A stretch of 57,681 nucleotides of DNA. Origin: Mammaliicoccus fleurettii (lineage in GTDB: Bacteria > Bacillota > Bacilli > Staphylococcales > Staphylococcaceae). The position numbers and the translations under genes are program-made. Under the pieces are notes generated by a model, which had not been told where the DNA came from, searched no databases, and was given only the letters and a program-made list of their open reading frames with translations. Every line of letters starts with the position of its first letter. Positions within the stretch are counted from its first letter, which is position 1. This document shows, one piece after another, positions 39,282-48,726 of the stretch. The stretch is taken from the NCBI RefSeq assembly GCF_003970575.1, contig NZ_RXWZ01000080.1, positions 1 through 57,681 on the forward strand, given 5' to 3'.

Positions 39282-39594
39282 CTAAGGAGCAAAATTCAGA
39301 AGTTCTGCCAGTAAGAACAATCTAAGGAGCAAAATTCAGAATTCTGCCAGTAAGAACAATCTAAGGAGCAAAATTCGGAATTCTGCCAGTAAGAACAATC
39401 TAAGGAGCAAAATTCAGAATTCTGCCAGTAAGAAGAATCTAAAGAGCAAAATTCAGAATTCTGCCAGTAAGAAGGATCTAAGGAGCAAAATTCGGAATTC
39501 TGCCAGTAAGAACAATCTAAGGAGCAAAATTCGGAATTCTGCTAGTAAGAGCAACCTATGCACCACAATTCAGAATTCTGCCACTAAAACCAAA
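39282..39594 (+). repeat. Array C8: eight 39-40-bp C units
   Basis: Units start at 39282 (40 bp, one inserted G), 39322, 39361, 39400, 39439, 39478, 39517 and 39556. The first seven carry A at the variable stem position (GCAAAATTC), unlike the other arrays (C or mixed T/C). The last unit is decayed. It starts 23 bp after the NERD gene stop and ends 20 bp before the pyruvate oxidase terminator, filling almost the whole gap between the convergent genes. Confidence 0.93.
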
Positions 39595-39613
39595 CTTTAG
39601 ACTCATACAAAAA

Positions 39614-39644
39614 AGTGCGGTTCGCGTCACATGTGAACCGCACT
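39614..39644 (-). terminator. Terminator of the pyruvate oxidase gene
   Basis: 10-bp GC-rich stem AGTGCGGTTC/GAACCGCACT with an 11-nt loop. The plus-strand A-run before it gives a T-tract on the minus strand. Confidence 0.85.
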
Positions 39645-39651
39645 GCTTTAT

Positions 39652-41385
39652 TTAGAAGAATCTTCTTATGATTGTTTTAAGAGGTGGCATTTTTTCGAGT
39701 CTGTTTTCTTCCATTGCTGTTCTTATTTCAAATTTTGCATATCCTTTAGCTTCATCCCATATGATTTTACCTGGGAGTGGAGCAGCGTCTGGATCTACTT
39801 TTACATTTATAACAACTGGTTTATTTGCATGTTTAGCTTTCTCTAATGTTGGTGCTAAATCTTCTACAGCTGCCACGTTATAACCAATACCACCACAGCT
39901 GTCTGCGAATTTAGCGAAATCAATATCACCTAAATCGATTGCATATTCTAGTTCACCGGCTGATTGTTGTTCATATTTTATGAATGATAATTCTTGGTTA
40001 TTAAGTACAACTACAATAATTGGTAGTTTATAGTTAACAGCTGTAACGAAGTCTTGCATGACCATTGCGAAACCACCATCACCAGCTATAGCAATTGCTT
40101 GTTTATCTGGGTATGCTATTTTACTTGCGATAACACCTGGTAAGGCACATCCCATTGTTCCAAGCCAAGATGATGTAATGAATTGATGATTATGACCTAA
40201 TTGTAAATATCTTGTACTCCATACTGTAGAAGTTCCGACATCAACAGAAAATACAGTGTCATCATTAGAGATTTTTTCAATCTCTGACATTAATAGTTCT
40301 GGTCTTATTGGTAAACTCTTATTATTACGATCTTCATCTAACCATTTATTCCAACTCTTCATATTTTGCTGACAGGCTTTAAGGAATTTACGGTCATCAA
40401 CTTTATTACTTGCTAAAGTTAATGCTGCTAAGACATTTTTTGTATCTCCTATTAAGCCTACATCTACATTAAATCTGTTACCGATATTATTTTTGTTGAT
40501 ATCGATTTGAATACAAGGGATATCTTTGTCTGGTAAGTAATCTACATATGGATAATTAGTTCCGACTAGTATTAAGAGATCTGCATCTTTTGAAGCTTCA
40601 AAGGCTGGTTTAGTACCAATTTTACCTAAGTTCCCCATGAAGTTAGGGTGCTTATCAGGAATAATACCTTTTGCTGGTAATGTTATAAGTCCTGGTGCAT
40701 CTATATGATCTATAAATTCTAACAGTTCATTTTTAGCGTTTTTTGCACCGGCACCAGTTAACACAACTGGTTTTTTACTATTGTTAATTAATTCTGCTGC
40801 TTTAGAGATATCTTGATCTTTAGCAAAAGTTACTGCATTTTCAAATCTATATTTTTCTCTTGGTACGTTATCTTCAATTTTTTCGCCTAAAATATCACTT
40901 GGAATAGTTAATACTGCTACACCTTTTTTAGCGTAAGCTGTCTTGATTGCTTCATCAACAATTTCGTGAACATTTTCAGCAGAGTCTAATTGTTTATTAT
41001 AAACTGCTACATCTTCAAAAAGAGCTGTTAGATTAACTTCTTGGAAATATTTTGTGCCTAATAATTTAGAATCGGTTTGTCCAGCCAATACAAGCATAGG
41101 TACGTTGTCCATTTTTGCGTCATACATACCATTTAACATATGTATCGCTCCTGGACCTCCTATACTTAAAGCAACAGCTAATTTGCCAGTTAACTTGGCA
41201 TAGCTACTTGCTGCTAATGTGGCAACCTCTTCGTGTCTAACGTCATAGAATTTAATGTTATCTTCTTCTGTTTTTAAGGCATCTACTACTTTATCTATAG
41301 AATCACCAGGAATACCATAAACATGGTCAATCTGCCAATTTTTTAAAACTTGTACAAGTGCATTATTTGCTTTAATTTTTGCCAT
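39652..41385 (-). CDS. Pyruvate oxidase (CidC/PoxB-like, ThDP- and FAD-dependent)
   Basis: The 577-residue enzyme oxidatively decarboxylates pyruvate to acetate (or acetyl phosphate), passing electrons to quinone or oxygen. It has the three-domain POX layout. The ThDP-activating Glu is in VRHEEVA, the FAD-binding central domain includes VLTGAGAKNA, and the ThDP motif GDGGFAMVMQD ends at VVLNNQEL. The length is close to S. aureus CidC (about 579). No cidA or cidB lies nearby, so this may be a separate paralog. AGGAGGAATTTTAA precedes the ATG at 41385. Confidence 0.9.
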   Translation of the reverse strand: MAKIKANNALVQVLKNWQIDHVYGIPGDSIDKVVDALKTEEDNIKFYDVRHEEVATLAASSYAKLTGKLAVALSIGGPGAIHMLNGMYDAKMDNVPMLVLAGQTDSKLLGTKYFQEVNLTALFEDVAVYNKQLDSAENVHEIVDEAIKTAYAKKGVAVLTIPSDILGEKIEDNVPREKYRFENAVTFAKDQDISKAAELINNSKKPVVLTGAGAKNAKNELLEFIDHIDAPGLITLPAKGIIPDKHPNFMGNLGKIGTKPAFEASKDADLLILVGTNYPYVDYLPDKDIPCIQIDINKNNIGNRFNVDVGLIGDTKNVLAALTLASNKVDDRKFLKACQQNMKSWNKWLDEDRNNKSLPIRPELLMSEIEKISNDDTVFSVDVGTSTVWSTRYLQLGHNHQFITSSWLGTMGCALPGVIASKIAYPDKQAIAIAGDGGFAMVMQDFVTAVNYKLPIIVVVLNNQELSFIKYEQQSAGELEYAIDLGDIDFAKFADSCGGIGYNVAAVEDLAPTLEKAKHANKPVVINVKVDPDAAPLPGKIIWDEAKGYAKFEIRTAMEENRLEKMPPLKTIIRRFF

Positions 41386-41547
41386 TTAAAATTCCTCCTC
41401 ATGTTTAATGTATACCCGAATAGGCTAAAAGTTATACTTCAATATAAGACTCTGGACTGATTTTAATGATTTTAAGTAAAAAGAAGTGTTTAAAATACAT
41501 ATTACAAGCTATAATGATGTAAGAAATACTAATAAGGGAGAATAAAG

Positions 41548-42366
41548 ATGGGGCTATTTAGCAAAAAAAAGAATGATATTCCACAACCTAATTCTCAAGA
41601 AGAAGTTCAATATAGACGATATCAACACTATTATCAAGAACCTGTACAACCGAGAAAAAGAAAAAGGGGATCAAAGCTGTTTCTCTTTATAGCAATATTA
41701 ATTATACTTGTTATTGCATTCTATTTAGCAGTAATGTATATGTTGTCAAGAACTTCTGATGTAGATGAATTAGTTAAAATAGAAGATAAATCAGCATTTG
41801 TTCAAGTTGAAGATATGCCTGACTATACTAAAAATGCTTTTGTTGCCGTTGAAGATAAAAGATTTTACGATCATGAAGGTATAGATTTAAGAGGTGTGTC
41901 TAGAGCACTTGCAGTTAGTTTGAAAAATGGACAATTAACACAAGGTGGTAGTACCATCACCCAACAAGTCGTGAAAAATTATTTTTACTCTAATGAAACG
42001 CAATTAACAAGAAAAGTTAAAGAAATGTTTGTTGCGAAACGGGTAGAAGATAAATATAGCAAAAATGATATTTTAAGTTATTACGTAAATAATATTTACT
42101 TTGGAGAAAATAATTATACTATTGAAGAGGCTGCAAATTATTACTTCGGTGCAACTGTAGATAAAAACAATCCGAACTTACCTCAAGTTTCAGTATTACA
42201 AAGTGCTATACTAGCAAGTGTTGTTAATGCACCATCTAACTTTGATATTAACAATATAAGTGATAGTTATATGACGAGAATAAAAACTACTCTAGAAAAA
42301 ATGAAACAACAGAACTATATTACTGATTCTGAGTATACACAAGCTATAAATGAATTAAACCAATAA
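41548..42366 (+). CDS. sgtB: Monofunctional peptidoglycan glycosyltransferase SgtB (Mgt)
   Basis: This GT51 enzyme polymerises lipid II into glycan strands without a transpeptidase domain. The 272 residues have a basic cytosolic N-terminus, one membrane helix (about 43-66) and an extracellular GT51 domain. The catalytic Glu102 is in VEDKRFYDHEG, and QGGSTITQQVVKNYF and NNIYFGENNYTIEEAA are conserved blocks. The length is close to S. aureus SgtB. GGGAG precedes the ATG. A terminator separates it from recX. Confidence 0.95.
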   Translation: MGLFSKKKNDIPQPNSQEEVQYRRYQHYYQEPVQPRKRKRGSKLFLFIAILIILVIAFYLAVMYMLSRTSDVDELVKIEDKSAFVQVEDMPDYTKNAFVAVEDKRFYDHEGIDLRGVSRALAVSLKNGQLTQGGSTITQQVVKNYFYSNETQLTRKVKEMFVAKRVEDKYSKNDILSYYVNNIYFGENNYTIEEAANYYFGATVDKNNPNLPQVSVLQSAILASVVNAPSNFDINNISDSYMTRIKTTLEKMKQQNYITDSEYTQAINELNQ

Positions 42367-42367
42367 T

Positions 42368-42414
42368 AAAACACACTGAGTTAAGTGATTAAACTTTTAA
42401 ACTCAGTGTGTTTT
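42368..42414 (+). terminator. Terminator of sgtB
   Basis: 15-bp stem AAAACACACTGAGTT with its complement (42368-42382 with 42400-42414), followed by a T-rich run. Confidence 0.85.
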
Positions 42415-42449
42415 ATTGTATCCTATTAATATGTGTGGAGGGATGTAAA

Positions 42450-43253
42450 GTGCTTAAAATTACTAAAATAGAAGTACAGAAGAAAAATAAAGAACGTTTG
42501 AATTTATTTATTAATGATGAATTCGAAATGGGTATTGATCAAGCTACATACATCTACTTTAACTTAAGGAAAGATTTAGAAATAACTAAAAGTAAGTTGC
42601 AAGAAATAAAAAATTATGATCAATATAGACAGGCATTAAATCAAGCAATTATATATTTGTCACATAAAAAAAGAACGACACATGAAGTTGAAAAATACTT
42701 AGCAGAAAAAGAGTACTCCATAGAATTGATTTCTCAAGTTATAGATTATTGTAAATCAAATAAATACATAAACCACGAAGATTATATTGAAAGTCTAAAA
42801 AATACAATATTAAAGACAACTGATAAAGGTCCGGACCATTTCGAAAGAGTAGCAAAAGAAAAAGGACTTGAACCAGAATTGATTTTTACTTATAAAGAAA
42901 AATTCGAATTGGAAATGTCTGAAGATAGAATACCTAATATTGCTAAAAAAATAATGCAAAAAAAGAAACAGCCTCCAAATCGACTTAAACAAACAATCGT
43001 GCAAACTTTGCAACAAAGAGGCTATGCATTTTCACTAATTAATGAGCATTTAACTGATTTAAATATTGAACCCACATCTGATGATGTAGAAAATATTTTG
43101 ATGAAAGATTTAGAAAAGGTATATAATAAATATCAAAAGAAATATAATGGATATGAACTCAAATCTCGTGTCATTCAAGCTTTAGTGAGAAAAGGGTATA
43201 CATTGGATATGATTAATGACAAATTAAGAGAAAGTGGTATTGTAGATGAATAA
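42450..43253 (+). CDS. recX: Recombination regulator RecX
   Basis: RecX binds RecA and limits its filament growth. The gene starts at a GTG (42450), coding for (M)LKITKIEVQKKNKERL, which fits the conserved start of staphylococcal RecX. GGAGGG precedes it. An upstream ATG-containing frame from 42408 would run through the sgtB terminator. The 267 residues consist of repeated three-helix RecX modules. The 3' end overlaps yfhH by 8 nt. Confidence 0.93.
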   Translation: MLKITKIEVQKKNKERLNLFINDEFEMGIDQATYIYFNLRKDLEITKSKLQEIKNYDQYRQALNQAIIYLSHKKRTTHEVEKYLAEKEYSIELISQVIDYCKSNKYINHEDYIESLKNTILKTTDKGPDHFERVAKEKGLEPELIFTYKEKFELEMSEDRIPNIAKKIMQKKKQPPNRLKQTIVQTLQQRGYAFSLINEHLTDLNIEPTSDDVENILMKDLEKVYNKYQKKYNGYELKSRVIQALVRKGYTLDMINDKLRESGIVDE

Positions 43254-43563
43254 CGAAAAGAAATTAGTAGAAATGAATGAATTTGAACTTAAAAATGTAA
43301 TCGCTGAATATAGGGAAAAGATGAGAAAATCAGAAATGATGGGTATACTTAATGAATATGAAGTATATAAAAGAAAAGCGCTCATAGCAGAAAGTTACCT
43401 TGTAGATACTTCGAAAATTGAAATTGGAAAAGTATATGGTTTAGTAGGTGACACACCGAGTTACTTTAAAGTTGAACGTATTAAAGGCGTATTTGCTTGG
43501 GGATTTAGATTAAAAGGTTCAAAAATTGAAGAAGGCATTCCTGTAAGTCTTCTACAACTATAA
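43246..43563 (+). CDS. yfhH: YfhH family protein (DUF1811)
   Basis: The 105 residues belong to the YfhH family: a helical N-terminus and a small SH3-like C-terminal domain (IGKVYGLVGDTPSYFKVER, then FAWGFRLKG). Function unknown. It overlaps recX and lies 12 nt upstream of the TagH-like gene, in the conserved sgtB-recX-yfhH order. Confidence 0.88.
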   Translation: MNNEKKLVEMNEFELKNVIAEYREKMRKSEMMGILNEYEVYKRKALIAESYLVDTSKIEIGKVYGLVGDTPSYFKVERIKGVFAWGFRLKGSKIEEGIPVSLLQL

Positions 43564-43575
43564 TGGTGGTGCAGA

Positions 43576-45123
43576 ATGACACAGCAAATATTACTAAGAG
43601 TTGTAAACGCAACTAAATATTACTATGAAAATAAACAACAAAATAAATTTAAATCATTATTTAAATTAAAACATTTAGATAAAAATATTGTGTTAAAGAA
43701 TGTAACTGTTCATTTATATAGAGGTGAAGTTCTAGGAATTATTGGTGATCATGAATCAGGTAAAGAAATGATTAGTAAACTGATGATTAAAGAAGTTGCA
43801 CCTAACTTAGGAAAAGTAACAAATAAAGAACAAACATTTTTAGCAGACGTTACTCATAAAGCTAATGATCATCAAACACTTAATGAATTGGTAATTCGGA
43901 CATTGAGCTTATCAGGAGTTAAATTAGAAGATATCTCAACAATTCAGAAGCAGATTTTAAGCTTTGCTAAGTTAACAGATAAAGGGATAAAGACTTGTAA
44001 AGAAATAAACGAAACAGAATATGCACAATTATTAGTTAGTATTGCCAAGTATATGAGACCTACAGTAGCTATTTTCACTAATATTATTCAATATTTAGAT
44101 GAATCATTTCAAAAAAAATTCAATGAATTTTTGAATGAACAAAAAGAATACGATAGAGCAGCTGTATTAATAGATGATCATCTACATTCAATTGAAAAAA
44201 TGAGTAATTATCTTATTTGGTTAACGTATGGTCAAGTAAGAAAAGAAGGTACCGTAAATGAAGTATTAGGTGCTTATCGTGATTATCAAATGAAATATAA
44301 TCAAATTCAAGACAAAAATCAAAAAGAATTATATGATCTAAAATGGAAAATCGATAAACAAGAATTACCTGTAGCACGTGGTGAAGGTTATAAAAGGATG
44401 CGTAAATATCAATATGGTAGAATTCCGAAATCCATTGAAAAAACAATATTATATGCTATTACATTTATAATTGGAGCAGTATTTGCAGCATTTTTTATGT
44501 TTATAGGAGTTGGAAGTTCACCGACAGATAAAGATGTAGCTACGAAGCAAGTTATTACAACGAATAGTGAACCTAAATACATAGATAAATCAGCATATGT
44601 ACTTTCTTTAAAGCATGATACTTTACTAACACCTTCATCAAAAGGAAATAAAGTAAAAATTCCACAGTATAGCTTTTTAGATGTTACTGGTGAGAATCAA
44701 TCAAACTACAGACTTGAAGTAGATAATAAAGCATATATATCTAAGATAAACAATTTGTATTACTTTAATCCAGCAGGACTTTATGAGGATGTTGACTGGT
44801 CAGAATTAGAAGACTATGTTGATGGAAGTTATTTAAACTATATAGATTTTTATAATAGCTTTATGCATCAAGATCATAAGAAAGTTTCAGAAACGATAAA
44901 TGCTGATAAATCAAATCGTTTCAATGAGCAGATGGAAGGCCAAAACGTGCATATGGTGTTCAATAGTGATAATGAATTAACTGGATTTACTTTTGATATT
45001 AAAGATAAGCAAAAGTTAATTAAAAAATTTAATATTTCAAGTGATACTTGGGTAGTAAAATCAAAAGACGGTTATATGATAGCAGATTTAGTAGAAAATA
45101 AATGGATATTTATTCAATTGTAG
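43576..45123 (+). CDS. TagH-like ABC ATPase homolog with degenerate catalytic motifs
   Basis: The 515 residues align in layout with TagH, the ATPase of wall teichoic acid export: a nucleotide-binding domain (1-250), one membrane helix (about 288-308) and an extracytoplasmic domain of about 200 residues. The key motifs are altered. Walker A is GDHESGKE (57-64), with Glu in place of Ser/Thr after Lys63. The Walker B region reads VAIFTN (164-169), without Asp-Glu. No LSGGQ signature is visible. It is therefore probably not an active ATPase. The next gene encodes a TagG-like membrane protein, so they form a pair. Role unknown; regulation of teichoic acid export is possible. Confidence 0.75.
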   Translation: MTQQILLRVVNATKYYYENKQQNKFKSLFKLKHLDKNIVLKNVTVHLYRGEVLGIIGDHESGKEMISKLMIKEVAPNLGKVTNKEQTFLADVTHKANDHQTLNELVIRTLSLSGVKLEDISTIQKQILSFAKLTDKGIKTCKEINETEYAQLLVSIAKYMRPTVAIFTNIIQYLDESFQKKFNEFLNEQKEYDRAAVLIDDHLHSIEKMSNYLIWLTYGQVRKEGTVNEVLGAYRDYQMKYNQIQDKNQKELYDLKWKIDKQELPVARGEGYKRMRKYQYGRIPKSIEKTILYAITFIIGAVFAAFFMFIGVGSSPTDKDVATKQVITTNSEPKYIDKSAYVLSLKHDTLLTPSSKGNKVKIPQYSFLDVTGENQSNYRLEVDNKAYISKINNLYYFNPAGLYEDVDWSELEDYVDGSYLNYIDFYNSFMHQDHKKVSETINADKSNRFNEQMEGQNVHMVFNSDNELTGFTFDIKDKQKLIKKFNISSDTWVVKSKDGYMIADLVENKWIFIQL

Positions 45124-45132
45124 GAGGACTTT

Positions 45133-45900
45133 ATGAACGAATTATTTGAACAGCATATTAAACATTTTCCACATATGATCAAATATTGCTTCTTTGAAGT
45201 TAAAAATCATTATAAATATTATTTGTCTGCTTTTGCTATTATGTTACTTCTATTATTAATTACTTATTTTAAACTGTTCGTTACTGATGCAATAGATGTG
45301 CAACAATCAACTTCTTATTTTAAATTAGTAGGACTTTTTGCTTATATGTGGATATTTTTATCGCTCTTTAATTCTGAAAAGACAGTTAGAAAACAAGGGG
45401 CATTGTACAAACGGTTGTCAGTACCATATTACGTAGGTGCCTCATCACAAGTGTTATTAACGATGCTTATGTTCTTAATAGTCGTGACTTTGACAGGTAT
45501 TGTTTCAACAAGTACTACTAACATTATAGAAATCAATCATTTAGGTTTCTTTTATTATTTAGTTATGGCTTATATTTTACTAGTGCCAATTGCTTCTATT
45601 ATTGGATTGCTTGGTAAGTATTTATATTCCGCTAGATTCGTCGTTTTCGGATTATTAATATTATTGCTGTTTATAGTGCCAATCTTGTATGTACCTAATA
45701 ACATGTATGCAGTATGGGTAAATGTATTAAAATTGAATCCACTATTTTATATTATTAATGGTTTTCAACAATCAATGATTCTTGGAAATGATTCAGTCAC
45801 GAACTTACCTTATCACATACTCTTTTACTTTGAAGTAGCATTTATCTACTTATTCTGGATAAATATTAATAGAGCATATAAAACAAGATACTTTGAATAG
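45133..45900 (+). CDS. TagG-like ABC-2 type membrane protein
   Basis: The 255-residue protein has six predicted membrane helices and the layout of ABC-2 permeases such as TagG. The C-terminal part LNPLFYIINGFQQSMILG resembles the conserved NPLxYxxxGF segment of polysaccharide-export permeases. The start is 10 nt after the TagH-like gene, with GGAGGAC. It probably forms a complex with that unusual ATPase homolog. Substrate unknown. Confidence 0.8.
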   Translation: MNELFEQHIKHFPHMIKYCFFEVKNHYKYYLSAFAIMLLLLLITYFKLFVTDAIDVQQSTSYFKLVGLFAYMWIFLSLFNSEKTVRKQGALYKRLSVPYYVGASSQVLLTMLMFLIVVTLTGIVSTSTTNIIEINHLGFFYYLVMAYILLVPIASIIGLLGKYLYSARFVVFGLLILLLFIVPILYVPNNMYAVWVNVLKLNPLFYIINGFQQSMILGNDSVTNLPYHILFYFEVAFIYLFWININRAYKTRYFE

Positions 45901-45930
45901 AATATTGATATTAGTAAATTAATTAAATTC

Positions 45931-45975
45931 AAAAACCCTCTCAATCCAATAAATGTCGGATTGAGAGGGTTTTTA
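45931..45975. terminator. Bidirectional terminator
   Basis: 17-bp perfect stem AAAAACCCTCTCAATCC with its complement (45931-45947 with 45958-45974), T-tracts on both strands, between the TagG-like gene and yfhP. Confidence 0.93.
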
Positions 45976-45981
45976 TGTCTA

Positions 45982-46956
45982 TTATATTTCTAGCTTTTTC
46001 ATTAATTTTTCTTCGGTAAATACCCATCCAATATAAGAAGTAGTGACTTTCATATCATCATCTAAATGCAATATTGCCACAAATGGATAGTGGCCATTTT
46101 TTAAATATCTTAAATCGATAAATCTAAGTTCAGTTGTTTTTTTATCAATTCTAGTAACTTCCCAGCGATAAATAGAACTAAAACTTAAAAATGATCTTAA
46201 ATTTTTATCATATTTTGCATATGCCATTATATGATCATTAGGAAATGATTGTCTTTTAAATACATCATTAAAAGCAACATTTCGACCATAACTTCGTCCT
46301 ACATAATCATGTGTTTCTGTTTGTATAGCTATACGCCACTCCATAAATTTAATTGTAGGCGCAACAAATATTTTTACAGGATTATGCTCTTGTTGTATTT
46401 GTTTTAGTGCTTGATTCTTAATGGCTTTTTGTAACATGAAACGGACTACATAATAAAAAGCTAACAATAAATATAATGTTCCAAAGGCTAATCCAGGATG
46501 AACACCAAGTGTCCAAAATAAAATGGCAATTAAGTGTGCAACGAAAATAATAGGATCAAATGTATTAATAATACTTAATTGGATCCACTTATTGGATATG
46601 GGTCTGAGTGCTTGTGTACCATATGAATTAAAAATATCTACAAAAACATGAAAGAATACAGAAAACTGTGTCCATAACCAAATATGCAATACATCTACAT
46701 TTGGAAAAATAACAAAAATTAGAAATGTTAATATCAAGGGCCATAATAATGTAAAAGGAATTGAGTGTGTTATACCTCTATGGTTTTTAACATAAACAGC
46801 ATTATTTTTAAATTTTAAAACTGTGTCAATATCAGGTATTTGTGAACCAACCATTATACCAGTCGCCACTGCGGCAAATGTAGGTGTAACATTAGGATCC
46901 AATGTTGCAATACCAGTTAAAGCAACACCCATGACAACGTGTGTACCAGTATCCAT
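45982..46956 (-). CDS. yfhP: YfhP-type membrane-bound metal-dependent hydrolase (DUF457)
   Basis: The 324-residue protein has several membrane helices. Conserved acidic and His residues of the DUF457 family are visible: MDTGTHVVMG at the start, SQIPDIDTVLKF and KNHRGITHS. It is annotated in relatives as a metal-dependent hydrolase; the substrate is unknown. I choose the ATG at 46956, with GTGGTG upstream, over the GTG at 46968. It is divergent from mutY, with a perfect AT-rich palindrome between them. Confidence 0.85.
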   Translation of the reverse strand: MDTGTHVVMGVALTGIATLDPNVTPTFAAVATGIMVGSQIPDIDTVLKFKNNAVYVKNHRGITHSIPFTLLWPLILTFLIFVIFPNVDVLHIWLWTQFSVFFHVFVDIFNSYGTQALRPISNKWIQLSIINTFDPIIFVAHLIAILFWTLGVHPGLAFGTLYLLLAFYYVVRFMLQKAIKNQALKQIQQEHNPVKIFVAPTIKFMEWRIAIQTETHDYVGRSYGRNVAFNDVFKRQSFPNDHIMAYAKYDKNLRSFLSFSSIYRWEVTRIDKKTTELRFIDLRYLKNGHYPFVAILHLDDDMKVTTSYIGWVFTEEKLMKKLEI

Positions 46957-46983
46957 AAAAATCACCACTTTACTTTAATCTAT

Positions 46984-47004
46984 ATGATATATATTATATA
47001 TCAT
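46984..47004. promoter_or_regulatory. Perfect 10-1-10 palindrome between yfhP and mutY
   Basis: ATGATATATA-T-TATATATCAT is a perfect inverted repeat located 28 bp from the yfhP start and 53 bp from the mutY start. A partial third arm (ATATATCAT) follows. It could be an operator for both genes or simply an AT-rich promoter region. Confidence 0.5.
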
Positions 47005-47056
47005 ATATCATAAGTACGGTAATCTGAAAGCAATTCACAAGAAAGTAGTGTCATAG

Positions 47057-48088
47057 ATGATAGAAAAGAATGAATTCAAAGATGATTTGCTTAACTGGTT
47101 TCATGAAAATAAGAGACAAATGCCTTGGAGAGAAACCAATAATCCTTATTACATTTGGTTAAGTGAAGTTATGTTACAACAAACACAAGTAAATACTGTA
47201 AGACCATATTACAATGCTTTTATAGATAGATTCCCAACAATTCAAGAATTGAGTAATGCTAAAGAAGAAGATGTTTTGAAATATTGGGAAGGACTTGGCT
47301 ATTATTCAAGGGTTAGAAATTTTCATGAAGCAGTTAAAGAAGTCCAAAATGAATATAATGGAATTGTTCCTGATAATCCAGATGAATTTAAAAAATTAAA
47401 AGGAGTCGGACCATATACAAATGCAGCAGTTATGAGTATTGTTTACAATCACCCTATACCAGCTGTTGATGGAAATGTATTACGTGTATGGAGTAGGTTA
47501 ACTTGCAATCAACAAGATATAGCGTTACCTAAGACGAAAAAAGATTTTGAAGAAGAGTTGCAACCATTTGTAAAAACCGAATCCGGTGATTTTAATCAAG
47601 CAATGATGGAATTAGGTGCTACGATATGTACACCTAAGAAAACGCTATGCATAATGTGTCCAGTACAAAACCATTGTTTAGCATTTGCTAAAGGACAAGT
47701 ATCTGAATTACCAGTTAAAAAGAAAAAAGTGAAGAAAAAAACTATTGAGTATTCAGTGCTCTATATAACGAATAATGACGGAGAAATTCTAGTACGTCAA
47801 AGAGATACAAAATTATTAAATGGTATGTGGGAATTTCCAATGTTCGATGCTGAAGATAGCATACATACAATTGAGGAAGAACTTGAAGCGGTTATAGATG
47901 TTCAACAAGAACCAATGTTTACAACTAAACATATATTTACACACATGACATGGAACATGAAAATATATAGAGCATATACTCAGAAAAATAACTTTGAGCA
48001 TCCTTATAAATGGATAAAAAAAGATGATAAAGATAGTTTGTCATTCTCAACTTCCATGACTAAAATTTTTAATAAAGTAAATGAGTAA
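47057..48088 (+). CDS. mutY: A/G-specific adenine DNA glycosylase MutY
   Basis: MutY removes adenine mispaired with 8-oxoguanine. The 343 residues contain catalytic Glu37 (SEVMLQQT) and Asp138 (PAVDGNVLR), the helix-hairpin-helix GVGPYT, and the iron-sulfur ligands Cys191, Cys198, Cys201 and Cys207 (C-x6-C-x2-C-x5-C). The C-terminal domain is the NUDIX-like 8-oxoG recognition module. The start lacks a strong ribosome binding site but fits the conserved N-terminus. Confidence 0.97.
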   Translation: MIEKNEFKDDLLNWFHENKRQMPWRETNNPYYIWLSEVMLQQTQVNTVRPYYNAFIDRFPTIQELSNAKEEDVLKYWEGLGYYSRVRNFHEAVKEVQNEYNGIVPDNPDEFKKLKGVGPYTNAAVMSIVYNHPIPAVDGNVLRVWSRLTCNQQDIALPKTKKDFEEELQPFVKTESGDFNQAMMELGATICTPKKTLCIMCPVQNHCLAFAKGQVSELPVKKKKVKKKTIEYSVLYITNNDGEILVRQRDTKLLNGMWEFPMFDAEDSIHTIEEELEAVIDVQQEPMFTTKHIFTHMTWNMKIYRAYTQKNNFEHPYKWIKKDDKDSLSFSTSMTKIFNKVNE

Positions 48089-48169
48089 ATTAATAATAAA
48101 CATAATTTTAGCTTATTTATTTAAATATGATATAATAACTTGGTAAATATTTAAAAGGTGGTGTGGAAC

Positions 48170-48718
48170 ATGGTCAAAGAATCCATACCAAAAGAAGGCC
48201 AGGTAATTAAAGTACAAAGTTATAAACATGATGGTAATATACATCGTGTATGGTCTGAAACAACAATTCTTAAAGGTACGAGTCATGTTATTATCGGTGG
48301 GAATAATCGAACACTCGTAACGGAAAGTGATGGCAGAACTTGGGTAACAAGGGAGCCAGCGATTGTTTATTTCCATGCAGAATATTGGTTTAATGTCATT
48401 TGTATGTTCCGTGATGATGGTGTTTATTATTATTGTAATTTATCTTCACCTTTTGTTTGTGATGAAGAAGCTATTAAATATATCGATTATGATTTAGACA
48501 TCAAAGTTTATCCAAGTGGAAAGTATCATTTATTAGACGAAGATGAATATCGTCAGCATATGAAGCAAATGAATTATCCTAAAGACATTGATGTTATTCT
48601 GAGAAGAAATGTTGATATTCTTCAACAATGGATTGAACGTAAAAAGGGACCGTTTGCGCCAGATTTTATTAAAGTTTGGCAAGAAAGATTTCATTCAATT
48701 GATAGAAGGAATTCATGA
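48170..48718 (+). CDS. ntdP: Nucleoside tri- and diphosphatase NtdP (DUF402, YgaC family)
   Basis: The 182 residues belong to the DUF402/UPF0374 family, in which the S. aureus homolog hydrolyses nucleoside tri- and diphosphates. The barrel-like fold contains [19 protein letters not shown] and [14 protein letters not shown], with the metal-binding Asp residues. I choose the ATG at 48170 after AAAGGTGGTG; the GTG at 48158 is part of that site. TATAAT at 48130-48135 is the probable -10. Confidence 0.9.
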   Translation: MVKESIPKEGQVIKVQSYKHDGNIHRVWSETTILKGTSHVIIGGNNRTLVTESDGRTWVTREPAIVYFHAEYWFNVICMFRDDGVYYYCNLSSPFVCDEEAIKYIDYDLDIKVYPSGKYHLLDEDEYRQHMKQMNYPKDIDVILRRNVDILQQWIERKKGPFAPDFIKVWQERFHSIDRRNS

Positions 48719-48726
48719 GAATGAAA

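Noticed and set aside
39652-41385. Acetolactate synthase
   Set aside because: Related ThDP fold, but the length and overall pattern fit pyruvate oxidase of the CidC/PoxB type better, and no small regulatory subunit gene is near.
43576-45123. Functional teichoic acid export ATPase TagH/TarH
   Set aside because: Walker A and B residues needed for ATP hydrolysis are missing, so only a TagH-like homolog is claimed.
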